Source: Lutraria lutraria (Eukaryota; Mollusca; Bivalvia; Venerida; Mactridae). Taken from it: 64,000 nucleotides of DNA. The stretch lies in contig OZ026848.1 of the NCBI GenBank assembly GCA_964023205.1, forward strand, positions 30,987,912 through 31,051,911. The letters run 5' to 3'. The translations under genes and the position numbers were made by a program. The notes beneath the pieces are model-generated. The model saw only the letters and a program-made list of their open reading frames with translations, made no database searches and was not told the origin of the DNA. Shown here piece by piece: positions 32,991 through 45,289 of the stretch (positions within the stretch are counted from its first letter, which is position 1; each line of letters opens with the position of its first letter).

Positions 32991-33304
32991 ACATACTTAT
33001 GGTTTAGTTTTTAAATCTATAAATTGGCGAAACTTGATTTGACCTGACATCCATGCCCGTTACCTTAAGTATCTCCAAGATTTCTTGACCCCAATTGTCA
33101 AATACAAAATTGGGTTACAAAAAATAAATCAATACGTTTCAAGTTCAGTATCATTGTTGGTAAACATCACATATAACACTTAAAGGCAAACCGGTTTCAG
33201 CATTATCCCTGCGTTAGTATACGAAGTGAAGGATATAGTGACTCAGTTTGTAAAACGAGACAATGAATGGGGAAAGGAATACGTGTAACAACGTATGAAG
33301 AAGA

Positions 33305-33868
33305 TCATTTGGGAGGAAATACATGACTAGTGTTGTGTGTGTCATGTCTTTCCTCCCCTAACTTCATATACAGAAGTTTATTATTTCCCTTTTTGAGAGC
33401 CAACAATTTCGATTTAGGAATGTCATCGTTGGCGATATCCTGAATCCATCTACCATACATTTTCATACTGTGTAGCTTTACAAGCTCCGTTATTGGCACA
33501 TTAAAATCATCATCATCACAGTCACTGTTTACAACACTAGACTGTCCACCCAGCTTCTTTTGTTATTGAGATAAGTCACTGACAGATTGTCCGGATTGAT
33601 GCGTCTATAACAGTGCGGCTCACGAGACTTCCATATCACTTGTGGTTTGATCTTTCCTCTAGTTATTGACGCACATAACGCAACAGTCACTCTATCCTTT
33701 GTTTGCTTTCCTCCTACCAAACTTCAGCGACGCAGAATGTTTTCTACTTCCATTATTTGAAAAACAAGTCAGTTTGTCCACCTTGAAAAATCACTGGGCT
33801 GATACCTTTCACAAACAGCTTACATTTTTCTTTTCCTTTACAAGTGGCATGTTCTCATCATCTTTGCA
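33305..33868 (-). pseudogene. Tigger/pogo-type (DDE_1, CENP-B-like) transposase, broken
   Basis: Minus-strand frames keep blocks typical of the DDE_1 domain of Tc1/mariner superfamily pogo/Tigger transposases. From 33790 down there is a decayed TDLFFK followed by an in-frame TAA, near the position of the first catalytic Asp. Then GGKQTKDRVTVALCASITRG, KIKPQVIWKSREPHCYRRIN and YLNNKRSWV follow. After that a stop and an acidic C-terminal tail (NSDCDDDDFNVPITEL) come too soon. The middle of the domain with the second Asp (usual DN-x-x-x-H) and the third Asp is absent, so there is an internal deletion. At least two stops and one frame change show it is inactive. The N-terminal DNA-binding helices were not found. 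No terminal inverted repeats were located. Confidence 0.75.
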
Positions 33869-35479
33869 CCACTAAATGACTTGATCACAATATTTCTACG
33901 CTTTCTGATATTTTCCAAACATGTATTTAAAGATTTAAAATTATACATACCTAGATCTGACACAGGCCTTCTCCGGAATCAGTGGACCTGGTTGCAGATT
34001 ATCCAAATCATGGTTCTTAATATGTACAATACGGTAGCTGAAATACAAGAAAGAATTTCAGGTAATGTCGGTCAACATAAAAACTCCTTGTTCTAGTTAG
34101 AAATATTATAACACTCTAAAGCGTGCATGACAATGGGTTTCTTGATTTGACGTCTAAAGTATAAATTGATCTATTGTTATCTGAAATATATCATTTTTAT
34201 AAACAATTAGCAGACGTTTAAACACTCCCATTTCTACATATTTACATAATATTACACAGTCTGATCAAATCAGGAAACACCTGTCTTCCATCAATGGGTT
34301 TGTTTTCTCTGATATTTCAAGATTCGAGCATATGTTTATTGTCACATATGAATTATGTAACAGTGGAAACTGTTGTCCGTTAAAGCGTTGCCATAATTTT
34401 ATTATGATAATTTATGTCTTTTTATATTTACGTATTAAAACCTTTAACAAAACATGATTATTGTATAAATCCATGTAGTTCATTATACATTTTCCCCGTC
34501 AACGACGCATCAAGATCATACTTTGTCTTTAAATAAAGTAATTGAACTTAATTCAGTCATATTACAGATACGACTGATCACCGACATTTGCCAATCACTG
34601 TTTTTGGTTACGGATTCTGGTAACTAACCAAAACCAGTGATTGGCTTTTTGCTTTTTAATAGTTATCAGTAGTTATTCATTATCTCGACAAGCAGTGATG
34701 ACATTGTAGAGCATCGCATGGCCGAACGGTTTGCCACAATACTGCATGGCTAAAATGTTGGCCAAAACAAACCACCTTTCGCTTAATATCAAACAATCAT
34801 AATAACTAATATGTTAACTGATTATTTTCCGTCTAGAATACGCCAAATGTGTTCTTTTCATTTTGATACACTTTCGTCTATTTGTATCCTTTGTCATAAA
34901 AAAATGTAAAACAAAGAAAATTGACCGTGCTTTTAACATTCTGGAGCATCTGTATGGTATTAAATTAATTAATAGTCTTTGTTCATTCGAGGCAGATGAA
35001 GCCATTGGTATGAACGTGAAGATAACACAGGCAGACAGTGGTGGCAGCCTAATGTCCTTCATTCAACAAGTGACAAATGGGGAGGGGATGAAGACGGGAA
35101 ATTTCACTAACATTAAACTTTATATAATCTGAGGAAGGTCTTCAAAAAGGCGACAAAGGAGAGCCCAATCCTTTCACCAGGTACGGAAGGACTCAGAAAG
35201 CAAATGCAAATATAATTTTTTTCTAACCACTGAATGAGAAGTCTTTAGTGATGCTAAGGTTTCAAGAGCTGACCGCAAATCTGCAAATAGTTGTTGATTA
35301 TCGCTGATAAGTCGCCTTGTAGACAATCGGCAAATAATGATTTATGCCAAAGTAGGGGTTTTGGCCGACAAGTGACCGTCGGAACTGTTTTGGTCGTCAT
35401 AATTATGTAGGACAGAAATTGATTTTGTTTCTAGTGTTATTGTTATTCATTTGATTGTTTCAGTAGCTTCAACACTTTT
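33869..35479. other. Intergenic with one strong hairpin
   Basis: Apart from the hairpin at 34590-34645 only chance frames are seen. Two opposite-strand frames overlap at 34814-35132 and neither shows a domain. Confidence 0.4.
34590..34645. repeat. Long near-perfect hairpin
   Basis: GCCAATCACTGTTTTTGGTT and AACCAAAACCAGTGATTGGC pair over 20 bp with one mismatch around a loop of about 16 nt. Each arm carries an ATTGG/CCAAT pentamer. It may be a short foldback element; no flanking duplication is clear. Confidence 0.85.
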
Positions 35480-35705
35480 TTTAACAATGATTCAGTTATA
35501 AACGGCGGCCGGATCACCTAACCAGTTTCATGGACAGTATATTAACCTAAAAAAACTTCCACAAGGAGACAGTTATTTCTCCACATATGGAGAAAAATCG
35601 ATATGTCAAATTTACATGTACGGGTAAAACCTGCCGCGACCCGGATTCGAACCCGGATCGCCGGGTTACACGTCCAGTACACTTACCACGGTCGTGCTCC
35701 ATAAC
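35480..35705 (-). mobile_element. tRNA-derived SINE with intact B box
   Basis: Minus strand from 35705: GGAGCACGACCGTGGTAAGT gives the A box, and CCGGGTTCGAATCCGGG the B box inside a T-arm-like hairpin. The body includes CTCCTTGTGGAAG, shared with the SINE at 13735-13965. The head looks tRNA-like but has no credible cloverleaf continuing to an acceptor stem, so it is not called a tRNA gene. Confidence 0.8.
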
Positions 35706-36689
35706 ATGAATGATGTGTTGGTTAAGAGTGAATAAATCATATACACTTTAAATGATGTGTTTATCATGATAGCAGAACACTATTTCCATTGTCGGATATA
35801 TAGTATGTAAACTAATGAGCCATTCACCGCTAGCAGGCCTAATTAGGAAATCCCATATGTATACATGCAGATTATATCGGAAATTTTTATCGTCGAGGTG
35901 AAATGTGCATGTCGATATTATACCAGTCACATCTGATAAGAGGCAAAGAGTTTTTTAAAGATAAAATGATGTATGCACTTAATTTACTTAAGAGTGAATA
36001 ATATAAAAACGCTGTACCCTAGTCTGGCTTTGTATATGATCAAAGAACAACTTGAGTTCATCAAATCACTAAAAAGAACATAATACATTACAAGACACGT
36101 GCATGCTTAAAATGTTAACTGGATACTAAAAACACAGTTCGTAATATTTCTATTTCAACTGATTAGAATACATTAGCATCTGTATGTGCAGCTTTTTATT
36201 ATGAGTTGATGGTGATTTGATTGCTCTGTCTGAACAGTTACACATGACTATGGTTTTCCAATTCGTGCTTGCAGCCGATGGGTGCTTTTTTATTATATGC
36301 AGCTTTTTAAGCGCATTGCGAACAGGTTTCTATACGTCAACCTTACAAATGTAGTTACTAACTTTAATCGAGGAATTATCAACATCACCGTCGATAAATA
36401 AGAAAGTTCCAACATTATAAAAGGTCAAAGGTTAGTTATTCCAAGTATTTAATTTTACAAGATTAATCAATATGTTTTTAAAACCTATCCCTTGTGTACC
36501 TTACTACCTATATTTAAAAAGTAAGATAATAAACAGACACACTCTCCTAAAGCTAGCGGGCTTTATGTCCAGTTAGGATCCTACTACCTTTAGTCAGTTT
36601 ATACAATTTATGACCATGCACCGTAATCAACAAATCAAGACTAGAACTACTTGCCAGCATTAATTATACTACACTGCTGTTGAGGCGTC
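35706..36689. other. Left flank of the tandem array, no gene seen
   Basis: Unique AT-rich sequence between the SINE and the first array unit. Confidence 0.45.
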
Positions 36690-39600
36690 TGTGAGAAGAT
36701 AACGAAAAGGTTAGAATCAACTGAAATTACTTCTGAATCACAGAAATAATACCATTACGCAATAATAATAACACCACATGTTTTATGATGCCATTTATAT
36801 GAAAATGTGAATCCAAGCAAAATGTAAGTAGTTTATGATAATATTTTAGACAGACAGTCTGCATATGGAAAAGTCTTATTGGATCTCGTGTCAACACTCT
36901 TATCATGGTTCATAAAATATTCATTAGATTGCATTAGCGTCCATATCATTACTTTGAATCATTGAAATAATTATGATATTTCAACGGACGTCAACATTTT
37001 GAGAGTGAGATTGACCAGATATCCTGGGCACTATTTTCATCTCATCCTCAAAATGAAGTCGTTTGCATGTCACACTAGGGACATCCATGTGTACGTGATC
37101 ACAGTAATATGACCTTGCATTGTTGTTTAAGTAAAGTGCATTCAACAAGTTGACAGACACATTATATTATGGACAAACAAATATTTACAGGAAACGATTA
37201 GAAGATTTTGTAAAGTTAAACACAGTTATGTTGACTTTGTTTATTGTGTTGAATCGGATGCAGTGAAGTATCTATTGTTCTCGAAATATAGCCATATTTC
37301 ATAGTTGCATATAGTGAAATTTGAATAAAATGGCGCCATATACCGGGTCCTCAGAAATGTACTATAGCCGTATTCTACTGTTTTGATTTGCGATGTTAAT
37401 GAGTAATAACGAGTAATACAAAATGTATATAAATGAATGAACGCGTTATCCTCCCTAATTCATTACGTACAATTTCCGTTTTAATACCACTTTTATAAAC
37501 CTTCATTTGATGTCTTTAATTAATCAGGGTTGAATATGAATATGCTTGTAAAAATTGAAACCCTTTTCTTAGCTTCCTTTAAAACTTCGCGTTATGATGC
37601 ATTCATATCAGACTTGTAAAAATCCAATTGGATTTACCTTTATAACATACTAAACAATTAACATATGGATTAACATATCTTTATCTCATGAATTATTTCC
37701 ATTTCAAATTCATAACCAAATTCATTTTGAATGGAACATCAACATGTTTGTGTCTTGACAAAATCGTTTGACAAATAATTGTTTCTCTACTGGAAGCTTT
37801 CTTATCATATTAAAATCAAGTTGGATAGTACTAGTGCTCTACATCTTAGTTTGGTATTTTTCTAAAATATTTAATTGATGATAAATGTTGCATCCTGCAT
37901 GTTTGTGTGTTGTTTTAAACAGTGTGTTTTCTTGCTTTAATTAATAAGCATATATCGTGTTTCTAAAGCACGTATCTAATAATTTCATTATAAGATATCC
38001 ATCATTACAATCATCTTGCCTCCCATGGAGACAGATCTGCACAGAATGAAACATATCATACAGTACGACAACTGGGAATGGCCTCGACCATAGAGAGGAA
38101 CGTATTCGTTTTTAAGTGTATTTCAAATTACGCTTGTTTCGTTTTGTTCCCTTATTTTTATCGAGACTATGTATCCGAATGCAATCTGATCAAAGCCACT
38201 TCGAAGTTAAAATCAATGAAATTTTCTATGAGCTTATACAGTCTGCTGAGTTTTTTTTCAACTGGGTTAATACGTAATAAAATGTCAACATGTCAATCAA
38301 GGACTGATTAGATATTTAAAAGATTGCTTGTTGTAGTCGATAACGTAATACTTTTCAAATCAGTTTAATCGTAAGTACATACATCATTGTCTATTAATGA
38401 ATCTGTCAGATGATGTCTTAGTGCTAACCTGCAATTGTATTGGAAAGTCATGTGATCTATTTTGTTCACCAATTACGGTCTTCAAAAACAGTAAGATTCG
38501 ATCAGGCAAATTATATATGGTGGTAACGATGATGTTAGGCTGGAGATAACGTAGTGTTTATCTAATCCGATCTATTAGTTATCAGACAGTGTGACTAGAC
38601 GAGTTAACTCTGATACGTGATAATATAACTCATTATGGATACATTATGCTGCCTCGTCCAATTATGATTTTAGTGTTATCTCTTCATATTCATTACGGAG
38701 GTCTAGCACATTCACAAATTCACAAACACCTCGACGCAATAAAAGTATCATATATATATTATACGTTAGATTGTAGTATTAAGAATTTCAATATTCCCAC
38801 ACACCAGGTTTCTTTCTAGTTAATATTTCGAGTATGGTTGCCTATTACATGTTCGTTGTGATTAAACAAGTAGTTTGTTTTACTCAAAACCTTGTTACTG
38901 CAAAGAAGCTGTTATTTACCGGTCCATTAAAATGTTCGTAATGATAAACGTTCAGGTAACATGGACAAAGCGGCCATACATGATATAATACACTTGGTAA
39001 ATGAGTATTAAGATTTCCGACTCTGTCTCAGAATACCTTCGTTTTGATATTCCTGTTTTTATTGATTACAAGGAGAAAACTCAATGAAGAGCACGCCTAA
39101 AGATAATCATGCTTAAATTAAAAACATACCGCGATGTCACAGGCCTGTGAGTTTTGTTTTATAGATTGGAGATGGAAGGAAAGAAATCATAAACAGTAAC
39201 TGTTGGCTATTATACTGACATCGTTCATATAGAAATATATTAACATTTTAAAAATATTACCACTCTAGGCAAACTTTAAAAACTCTTTGCAATAACACTT
39301 TGCCCTTACTATAATTTCGTAATCAGATGCGGGATGCGATATGCCCGTCTGAGATTACAGGAATTGCACCATTTTGCTGGTTTAATGTTTAATGTGATAT
39401 AGATTTTTAGTCCACGTTGCAATAAAGCGAATGTTCCCATGTCAATATTGAATTACTCATAACACACAAAAGAGGATATTGTTTCTGTCTTCATGTAGAT
39501 TTTGACAATTTACACCCGCCAGAACTGTCACATATGAAACCATCAAGTTAATATAATGTTTACATATTTTCAATGTCATATATAATGTACTATGCCAGGA

Positions 39601-40599
39601 CAATATATAACGTGTGATGTATACGTAGTATCAATATAATATTACGTGTTACACAATGTCAACAAAAAATATTCTAAATGTGTTACGTATAGTCAGTATA
39701 TTCTTCAGGGTGTTCTTTGACATTTTAGTTAAGTAGTTTAGTTTAGTTAGTTTAGTCGTCCGATTTACATATATAGCTCCATATAAATGGGTCCTTATAA
39801 TTTGATAAGCGGTAAATTGGATATCTTATATTAATCATTATCAATTGACCTAACGTTATTGACGGCGCCGAGAACGGCGGCGTCAGTATTGAATAGTGTT
39901 AAAAATTGCACTGGTGTTGCGTAATCGATTTGGGAGAAGCTGGTATTATTAATCATTTTTTACTTTCTTTTTTAATCTTTTTTAAACAATCTGATATGTA
40001 TTGTATGCATCCATTAAGTGATAAAAAATGTCAAAATATTTAAAATGAAAGTTTTTTACCGTTACTACAAAGCTTTGAAAATGTTTTCTGTATATATAAT
40101 AGCTTCTCTCAAAACGGTTAGGCTACGCTCTTTTTATACGTTAGTTTCTAAACCTTACTACCCCAACTTCGCAAAAGTACCGAAAACGTTTTCGAAGCTT
40201 GTTTATGCCTATCTGAAAGTCAGTTGTTAAAAGAACAATAGGGTAAATTAAAAAATCAACGACAATTGATCTTATTTACTTCGTACAAGCCTATATAATG
40301 GAAAAACTGTAGTGACAATGACCAAACTATGCAAATAAGTCTTGCCTTATGAAAAACCATATTTTGTATTACGTTTATATACAACGCATTGGCGTTTTAA
40401 CGGATTGCGAATAAAAACGCAATGGAGATAAAACATACTGACGGTTTAAATCGTAATTGATATAATTCTTTGAGCAGTTATTATTGAATTTTGCTTCGTG
40501 AATTCAGTTTCTTTCTAGCTGCGTAAAACAGTAGAAATGTTCGTTGTTTTTTATCTCCTTTTTCCTTTTTTTTGTTTTGTCTCCTTTTCGCGAAAAACT

Positions 40600-40745
40600 C
40601 GCTCCGCCAGCATTTTCCAGCCAGACACTATCAATCGACCAATGAAAATGTTACAATTAACCACATGTTAAAGCGCGTCACTTTCCGCCATATTGGTTGA
40701 CTGAACACGAAAGACAACAACGATAACTGTCAACAAACATGGTAA
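40600..40745 (+). promoter_or_regulatory. Promoter-like block with ATG at a splice donor
   Basis: Relatively GC-rich for the region. It has a CCAAT box (CGACCAATGAAAA near 40637), a near-consensus YY1-type site CCGCCATATT at 40685-40694 overlapping an inverted CCAAT (ATTGG), and no TATA box. It is followed by ATG at 40740-40742 immediately joined to GTAAGAAG, a good donor. This resembles the 5' end of a housekeeping-type animal gene and would drive the RPA-like exons downstream. Transcription is inferred. Confidence 0.5.
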
Positions 40746-40778
40746 GAAGTATTTAACAGTTGGTAGTTTCCATCAAGG

Positions 40779-41144
40779 TTGTCTAAATTTGCACCGTATA
40801 ATGGAATGCAGTGTACTGCAATGTCACTAGTCGCTCTTTCGGCATTTTTTCAATGCCAGCCTTGCAGTATCTTTAATTTCATAAGTCTTGATATTGACTG
40901 TATGTTGAATGAAGGAAATCGCTTGTATGGAAGTATAGTTCAGTCCATCGGTGAACTTAGATACCTTGGACATAATGATTTGCCGAATGTTGCTACATTT
41001 AGGGGTCAGTTATATGATGTACAGTACACCTCAGCAGGGTTCTCAATAACTGCAGGCCAATTTAGCCGCTTAGAAACTTACCTCACGTTAGATTTTATCA
41101 GGAAAAATGAACACCCAGGCATATTGTCATGTAGGAAGTTTTAA
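40779..41144 (+). pseudogene. Cysteine-protease-like fragment (herpes-tegument/C76-type deubiquitinase fold), uncertain
   Basis: An open stretch of about 120 codons without a proper ATG (it opens after TAG at 40764 and the first suitable codon is TTG). It contains SKFAPYNGMQCTAMSLVALS, with NGMQC as the putative catalytic-Cys turn. It continues with a DIDCMLNEGNRLYGSIVQSI helix and YLGHNDLPNV then QLYDVQYTSAGFSITAG. This order (Q-C at a helix start, LD.ML.EG..LY, YL...DLP) is what I associate with C76-like papain-fold proteases carried by animal transposons. The His/Asp half is missing. It lies inside the predicted first intron of the RPA-like gene, in the same direction. The family call is from memory of patterns and needs a profile search; a fragment of another transposon nested here is equally possible. 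Confidence 0.4.
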
Positions 41145-41845
41145 TCTAGATGTCAATAAGATGCAGTGACTTATTGCCTCATCAATAATGGATTTAAGTT
41201 AGAAATGTGTTTGGGCCGGTTAGGAATCTCAAAAGTGTATAAAATATTGATAGAAAATGCCCGGACCCCTAAGCAGGTCTGTTAGTCTAGCTTTTGGGCC
41301 TGTTGGCCCCAAACTTATTGAGAACTGTGCTTCAGATATGTATTACGGCTATATAATATCAACAGACCTGTCGAGTTACGTTAGGGCCAATTGCCATTTT
41401 TCGACGCAATTTCTCAAGCATGCCTACTCTCGCCTTACCAAATCTTGACTGTCAGCAGTTGGTCAGCGTTTCAGTAATCAGTTAATATTAAAAAAGTATG
41501 TGTTAAGATGAAAAGGTAGATGAAAAAAATCATACTCATTTAACTTGAATATATATACAGTTACAACTCACCTTAAGACCTCTCAATAATGTGACTCACT
41601 CAAAATTACAGTCTGCAAAATAAGCACTTGACTGGTTGTCCCAGACAAGTAATTATAATTATTGATTTAGTCTATTAACTTTTATCAATAATTATGTTTA
41701 TAGTATAAAGGAAAACTATTCACTTTTGGTGATTTGGACAAGTAATTCCAACTGTAAGTAACTTGAGAACTACTTAATTTCCTATCCTTTAAACTTCATA
41801 GACTATATCTTACAGAGCTTAAATTTATAATACTAATATTTTCAG

Positions 41846-42678
41846 TTCATTTCCAATGATGCTGTACCTGTGTCAATAGAAGATGAGGACGTTGACAACA
41901 TTTTAAAAAAATGGTGATTTGCTGTGCAAATGAAAGACGAGGAGTTGGTGTATTCAATTGATTCACTGTATGAAGTTGCTTCATATACTGCTTGTAGTAC
42001 AAAAGGTGTGGAATTTTTTGTCTATAGGCATACTACTTTTTGGATTAGACTTTATTTTCACTGTTTATTAGTTGTGGGTTTCATACAAACCCTGAAAAGT
42101 GCTTGAATTTCTATATTTCAGATTTGAATGCCAACTGGCTTACATTAAATTTATAATAGTCCAAAAAAACTGTTTAAATTTGGAAATGTTATGCTTGGTA
42201 AGTGGTCGAGTTCATGAATAGAATCAATAATTGTTAAAATGTCATGTATACGGATGTCTGTGTGGGAAACATATGTTTTGGTCATAAACCACATAATAGT
42301 TCTGACTGATTTTCATATGTTGTCAAAGGGAAAGACATTGTGTATAGAATACACAGTCATGTGTTGTTTTGTGTTCCCGTTTATATATAAATAAGTTTTT
42401 TATTTTTACATTTACAGCTTGTCGCAAGAAGAAGTTAGTGGAAGGTGTATGTCCAACTTGCGAAGGAACAAAAGGATCAAGAACTTACAGATGCAAGTTG
42501 TCAGTCAATAGAGACAATTTCTCAAAGGATGTTACCTTAAGATGATTTAGTTAAATTATTTGGGAAGTTACCACAAGAAGAAGATGATGATCTATTGTTC
42601 AGCATGGTGGAGTCGTTGCCAGTAAATTTTACAGCAAAATTTTCTGGGACAAACTTCTATAATATTGTGAAAAAATAA
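41846..42678 (+). pseudogene. RPA1-like OB-fold/zinc-ribbon protein, two exons, disabled
   Basis: Exon 1 (41846-42005, acceptor TTTTCAG, donor GGTGTG) and exon 2 (42418-42678, acceptor TTTACAG) join in phase 1. They give YTACSTKACRKKKLVEGVCP and TCEGTKGSRTYRCKLSVNRD. This matches the zinc ribbon of RPA70 DNA-binding domain C: Y-x-x-C-x4-C-x-K-K, C-x2-C, then a YRCKLSVNRD strand. Helitron-type elements commonly carry RPA-like ssDNA-binding proteins. Joined to the ATG at 40740-40742, exon 1 would start MFISNDAVPVSIEDED. Two lesions are seen: an in-frame TGA at 41915-41917, and a one-base frame change near 42540 after SKDVTL. Beyond the shift the frame continues DDLVKLFGKLPQEEDDDLLF to TAA at 42676, and AATAAA follows. 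The N-terminal OB folds are absent. Confidence 0.6.
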
Positions 42679-45289
42679 ATCAATAAATATATACTCTTCA
42701 GAACATGCAAATTTACCATGCAGACATTTTTCTAATTTAACATATTTACATTTTAGATGTTTGTTGCTTTAAAGGTATAATTACATTTTGGAAAGAAGCC
42801 TAAAACCAGAAATTAGCATTTTAGACAATAGTATGACTAAAGAATATAATAAAAATTATAGATTTTTGTGTGTTCACAGTACAATTTTTGCCTGTTAGAA
42901 AAAAATTGTTTTTGACAGTGCATGCAATTTTTAGTTATTTTTGAGTAAAAAAATACCCATGATTGTTTTTTTAAATGAAAATTAATTTTACCAAGAAATC
43001 AGGTAATACAGCATGATGTTTTTTTTTATATATGTTTGTTATGCAAGTGATCAGTAAACTTAATAAGAAACATAGAAAAATTAAGGATTATTGCTTTGAT
43101 AGTCAATTTCTTCAATTCATATTTATGAAACTTCTTACCAACAAATGATTATAGGAACACTGACCATGGCTATTTATTTCTAACCAAATGCCATTGTGCT
43201 ACAATATTTATTGTATGGTAAAAAACAACACTTTGGTTTATTATACTGTAGGACTTTCATTGCTCTAGTTCATCTATAACAAAATGAAATATAAACTTTT
43301 CTGATACTTTTTCCTTCTGTATATTAACAGTCTTTCTGTCATTAAATTATGTTGAAGTTAGGTACTGGGCCATCTGGGGTAAAGATTCATTTGGAAAGTA
43401 ATAGAAAACTTACCAGAGATCAGACTTTGAGCTTCATCTTGTCCATTGTTGTTGTTTACATATCTTAGTAAATATGTCTATGTATATATATATTGCTTGT
43501 GTTTTGTGTAGACCAGGCTACAGGACTTTCTTGGTAGAGATGTTGTTAATCATGTTTTCATTATGACTTGTATGATCTCATAAAAAATCAATTTTTCAAC
43601 TTTGACATGTTTCTTTTTATTCCCATTTAAACTCATAAAAATCATTTTTAATAATCCATGTGCCATTGATTATTTCCTCAAATGTATATCTGTATAAAGC
43701 TTTAAGAAAAGTGCAAAAAAGTTCTCTTATATTTTAGTTCTCCTGTCACTATTGTTATCTTTACATTTCTTTGTAAATATGTATATTTTTGTGTGTGTAC
43801 CAGACTACAGGACTGTCTTGGTATAAATGTTGCTAATTATTGTTTGTAACTCTTATAATATCATAAGCAATTCAATCTTTCCTATTGCATTTTTCCATTT
43901 AAACTGTAAAAACTTTATTTTTGTTAAACCATTGACCATTGATTATTTTCCCAAGTAGAGCTTGCAATCTTCACCAGATATTAGTGGCTGAATTAGGTCA
44001 GTATTTAATTTGGTCACCTGATAAAACATAGAAACCTTGTATAGGCAATTGAGATTTTTCCATTTGGATTGTTAGAGTAAATACTCATGACAGTTATGTA
44101 GGGCCATCTTAAATCCACCATTTTAGCTTGCTATGTACTTTGTGATAACCAATCTAAGAACATTATTATTATTATTAACACTATGTTTTCATTACACATA
44201 CTTCATAATAATGTTTTGTTTTAATTGTCAAAACTAATTTTTAGTATTTTACTTGTGCCAGTTGTAAGTGTCGAAGGAATGCTGAACTAATGATACAAAT
44301 TAGATATAACATAATTTTTGCAAATTCTAATATGTTTCTATTTCAATGTATTAAAAATTATTCATAGCAATCAATTTTGTAAAATAAAACATTATATAAT
44401 TATTAAGTATTGTGATGTATAAGTTTGTATTTTCACTATCATAAAAAGCAACATTCAGGTATGCTATTTGCTCAAGCTTAAGTGCACATTTGCTCAACTG
44501 TGTTTAATATGAATTTATAGTATTGTTGTGACTGTACTGTTTCATGTACATGTTTCCTTTTTATATCTTATTTAATGCACATTTCGTCTTAAAACTTTCA
44601 ACTTTCGTGAATGTGCTGTTATACCTCCACAAAGTGCAATTAGTAACTATTTTTGTATCAGTTTAACTAATCTCTTTAATTAACTTAACATTTGTTGTTG
44701 CATAAGAATGCATTTTTGATAATAAATTTATTTTATCTTGTTATACATACTTTTCTTTTTTTCTTATATATGCCCAGTTCGAACATTTGGGAATATATTG
44801 CTTTGTACAAGTCAGTTGTTGTTGGGTAGGTTGAACAAATGGTTTTCCTTCAGACAACAAAACAGTCTCCTTACAATAAGTAACTTGTGCATGGTGGGGC
44901 ATAAGATCTTCAAACTTTACATGAAAATTGGTTATCATCTGTGTATGACCTGTATTGATTGAGACCTTTAACATGAATGACTACTTGGCTGGCATTTTAG
45001 AAACATCTCTTTCATGAGAGGTTTTGTTTTTGCTCATTTGTCACATAGTAACATGATGCATGTTTGAAACAACTTTCGTCATACTTGGGTAATCTAGTTA
45101 CAAATATGACAAAATTTTGTAGAAAATTTGTCTTGATGCTCATCAATAAAATCTAGGTCAGATTTTATAATGGGTCAGATAAGGCTAGAAGGCCAAATCA
45201 AAGTAAAAGCTTGTTCACACTAGACATCCACATTCTCAAAATTTATTATTTATTCTTACGTAAAATATCTTGTACTTAAAACAACATGT
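42679..45289 (+). other. Non-coding 3' body of the Helentron-like element
   Basis: AT-rich without coding sequence. It contains a diverged tandem duplication of about 300 bp: TAAATATGT, then ACCAGGCTACAGGACTTTCT with TTGGTAGAGATGTTG and CCATTGATTATTTCC at 43470-43680. This recurs as ACCAGACTACAGGACTGTCT and CCATTGATTATTTTCCC at 43775-43955. Confidence 0.6.

Noticed and set aside
35628..35705. Possible tRNA gene on the minus strand
   Set aside because: A and B boxes are good but no acceptor stem closes the cloverleaf, and the sequence continues into a SINE body.
38033..38095. Short frame METDLHRMKHIIQYDNWEWP at the start of a conserved array segment
   Set aside because: In units B and C the ATG is lost and the frame changes, so it is not conserved as a protein.
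41915..41917. In-frame TGA in the RPA-like exon as a selenocysteine codon
   Set aside because: RPA proteins are not selenoproteins, no SECIS-like hairpin was seen, and a second lesion downstream points to a pseudogene.
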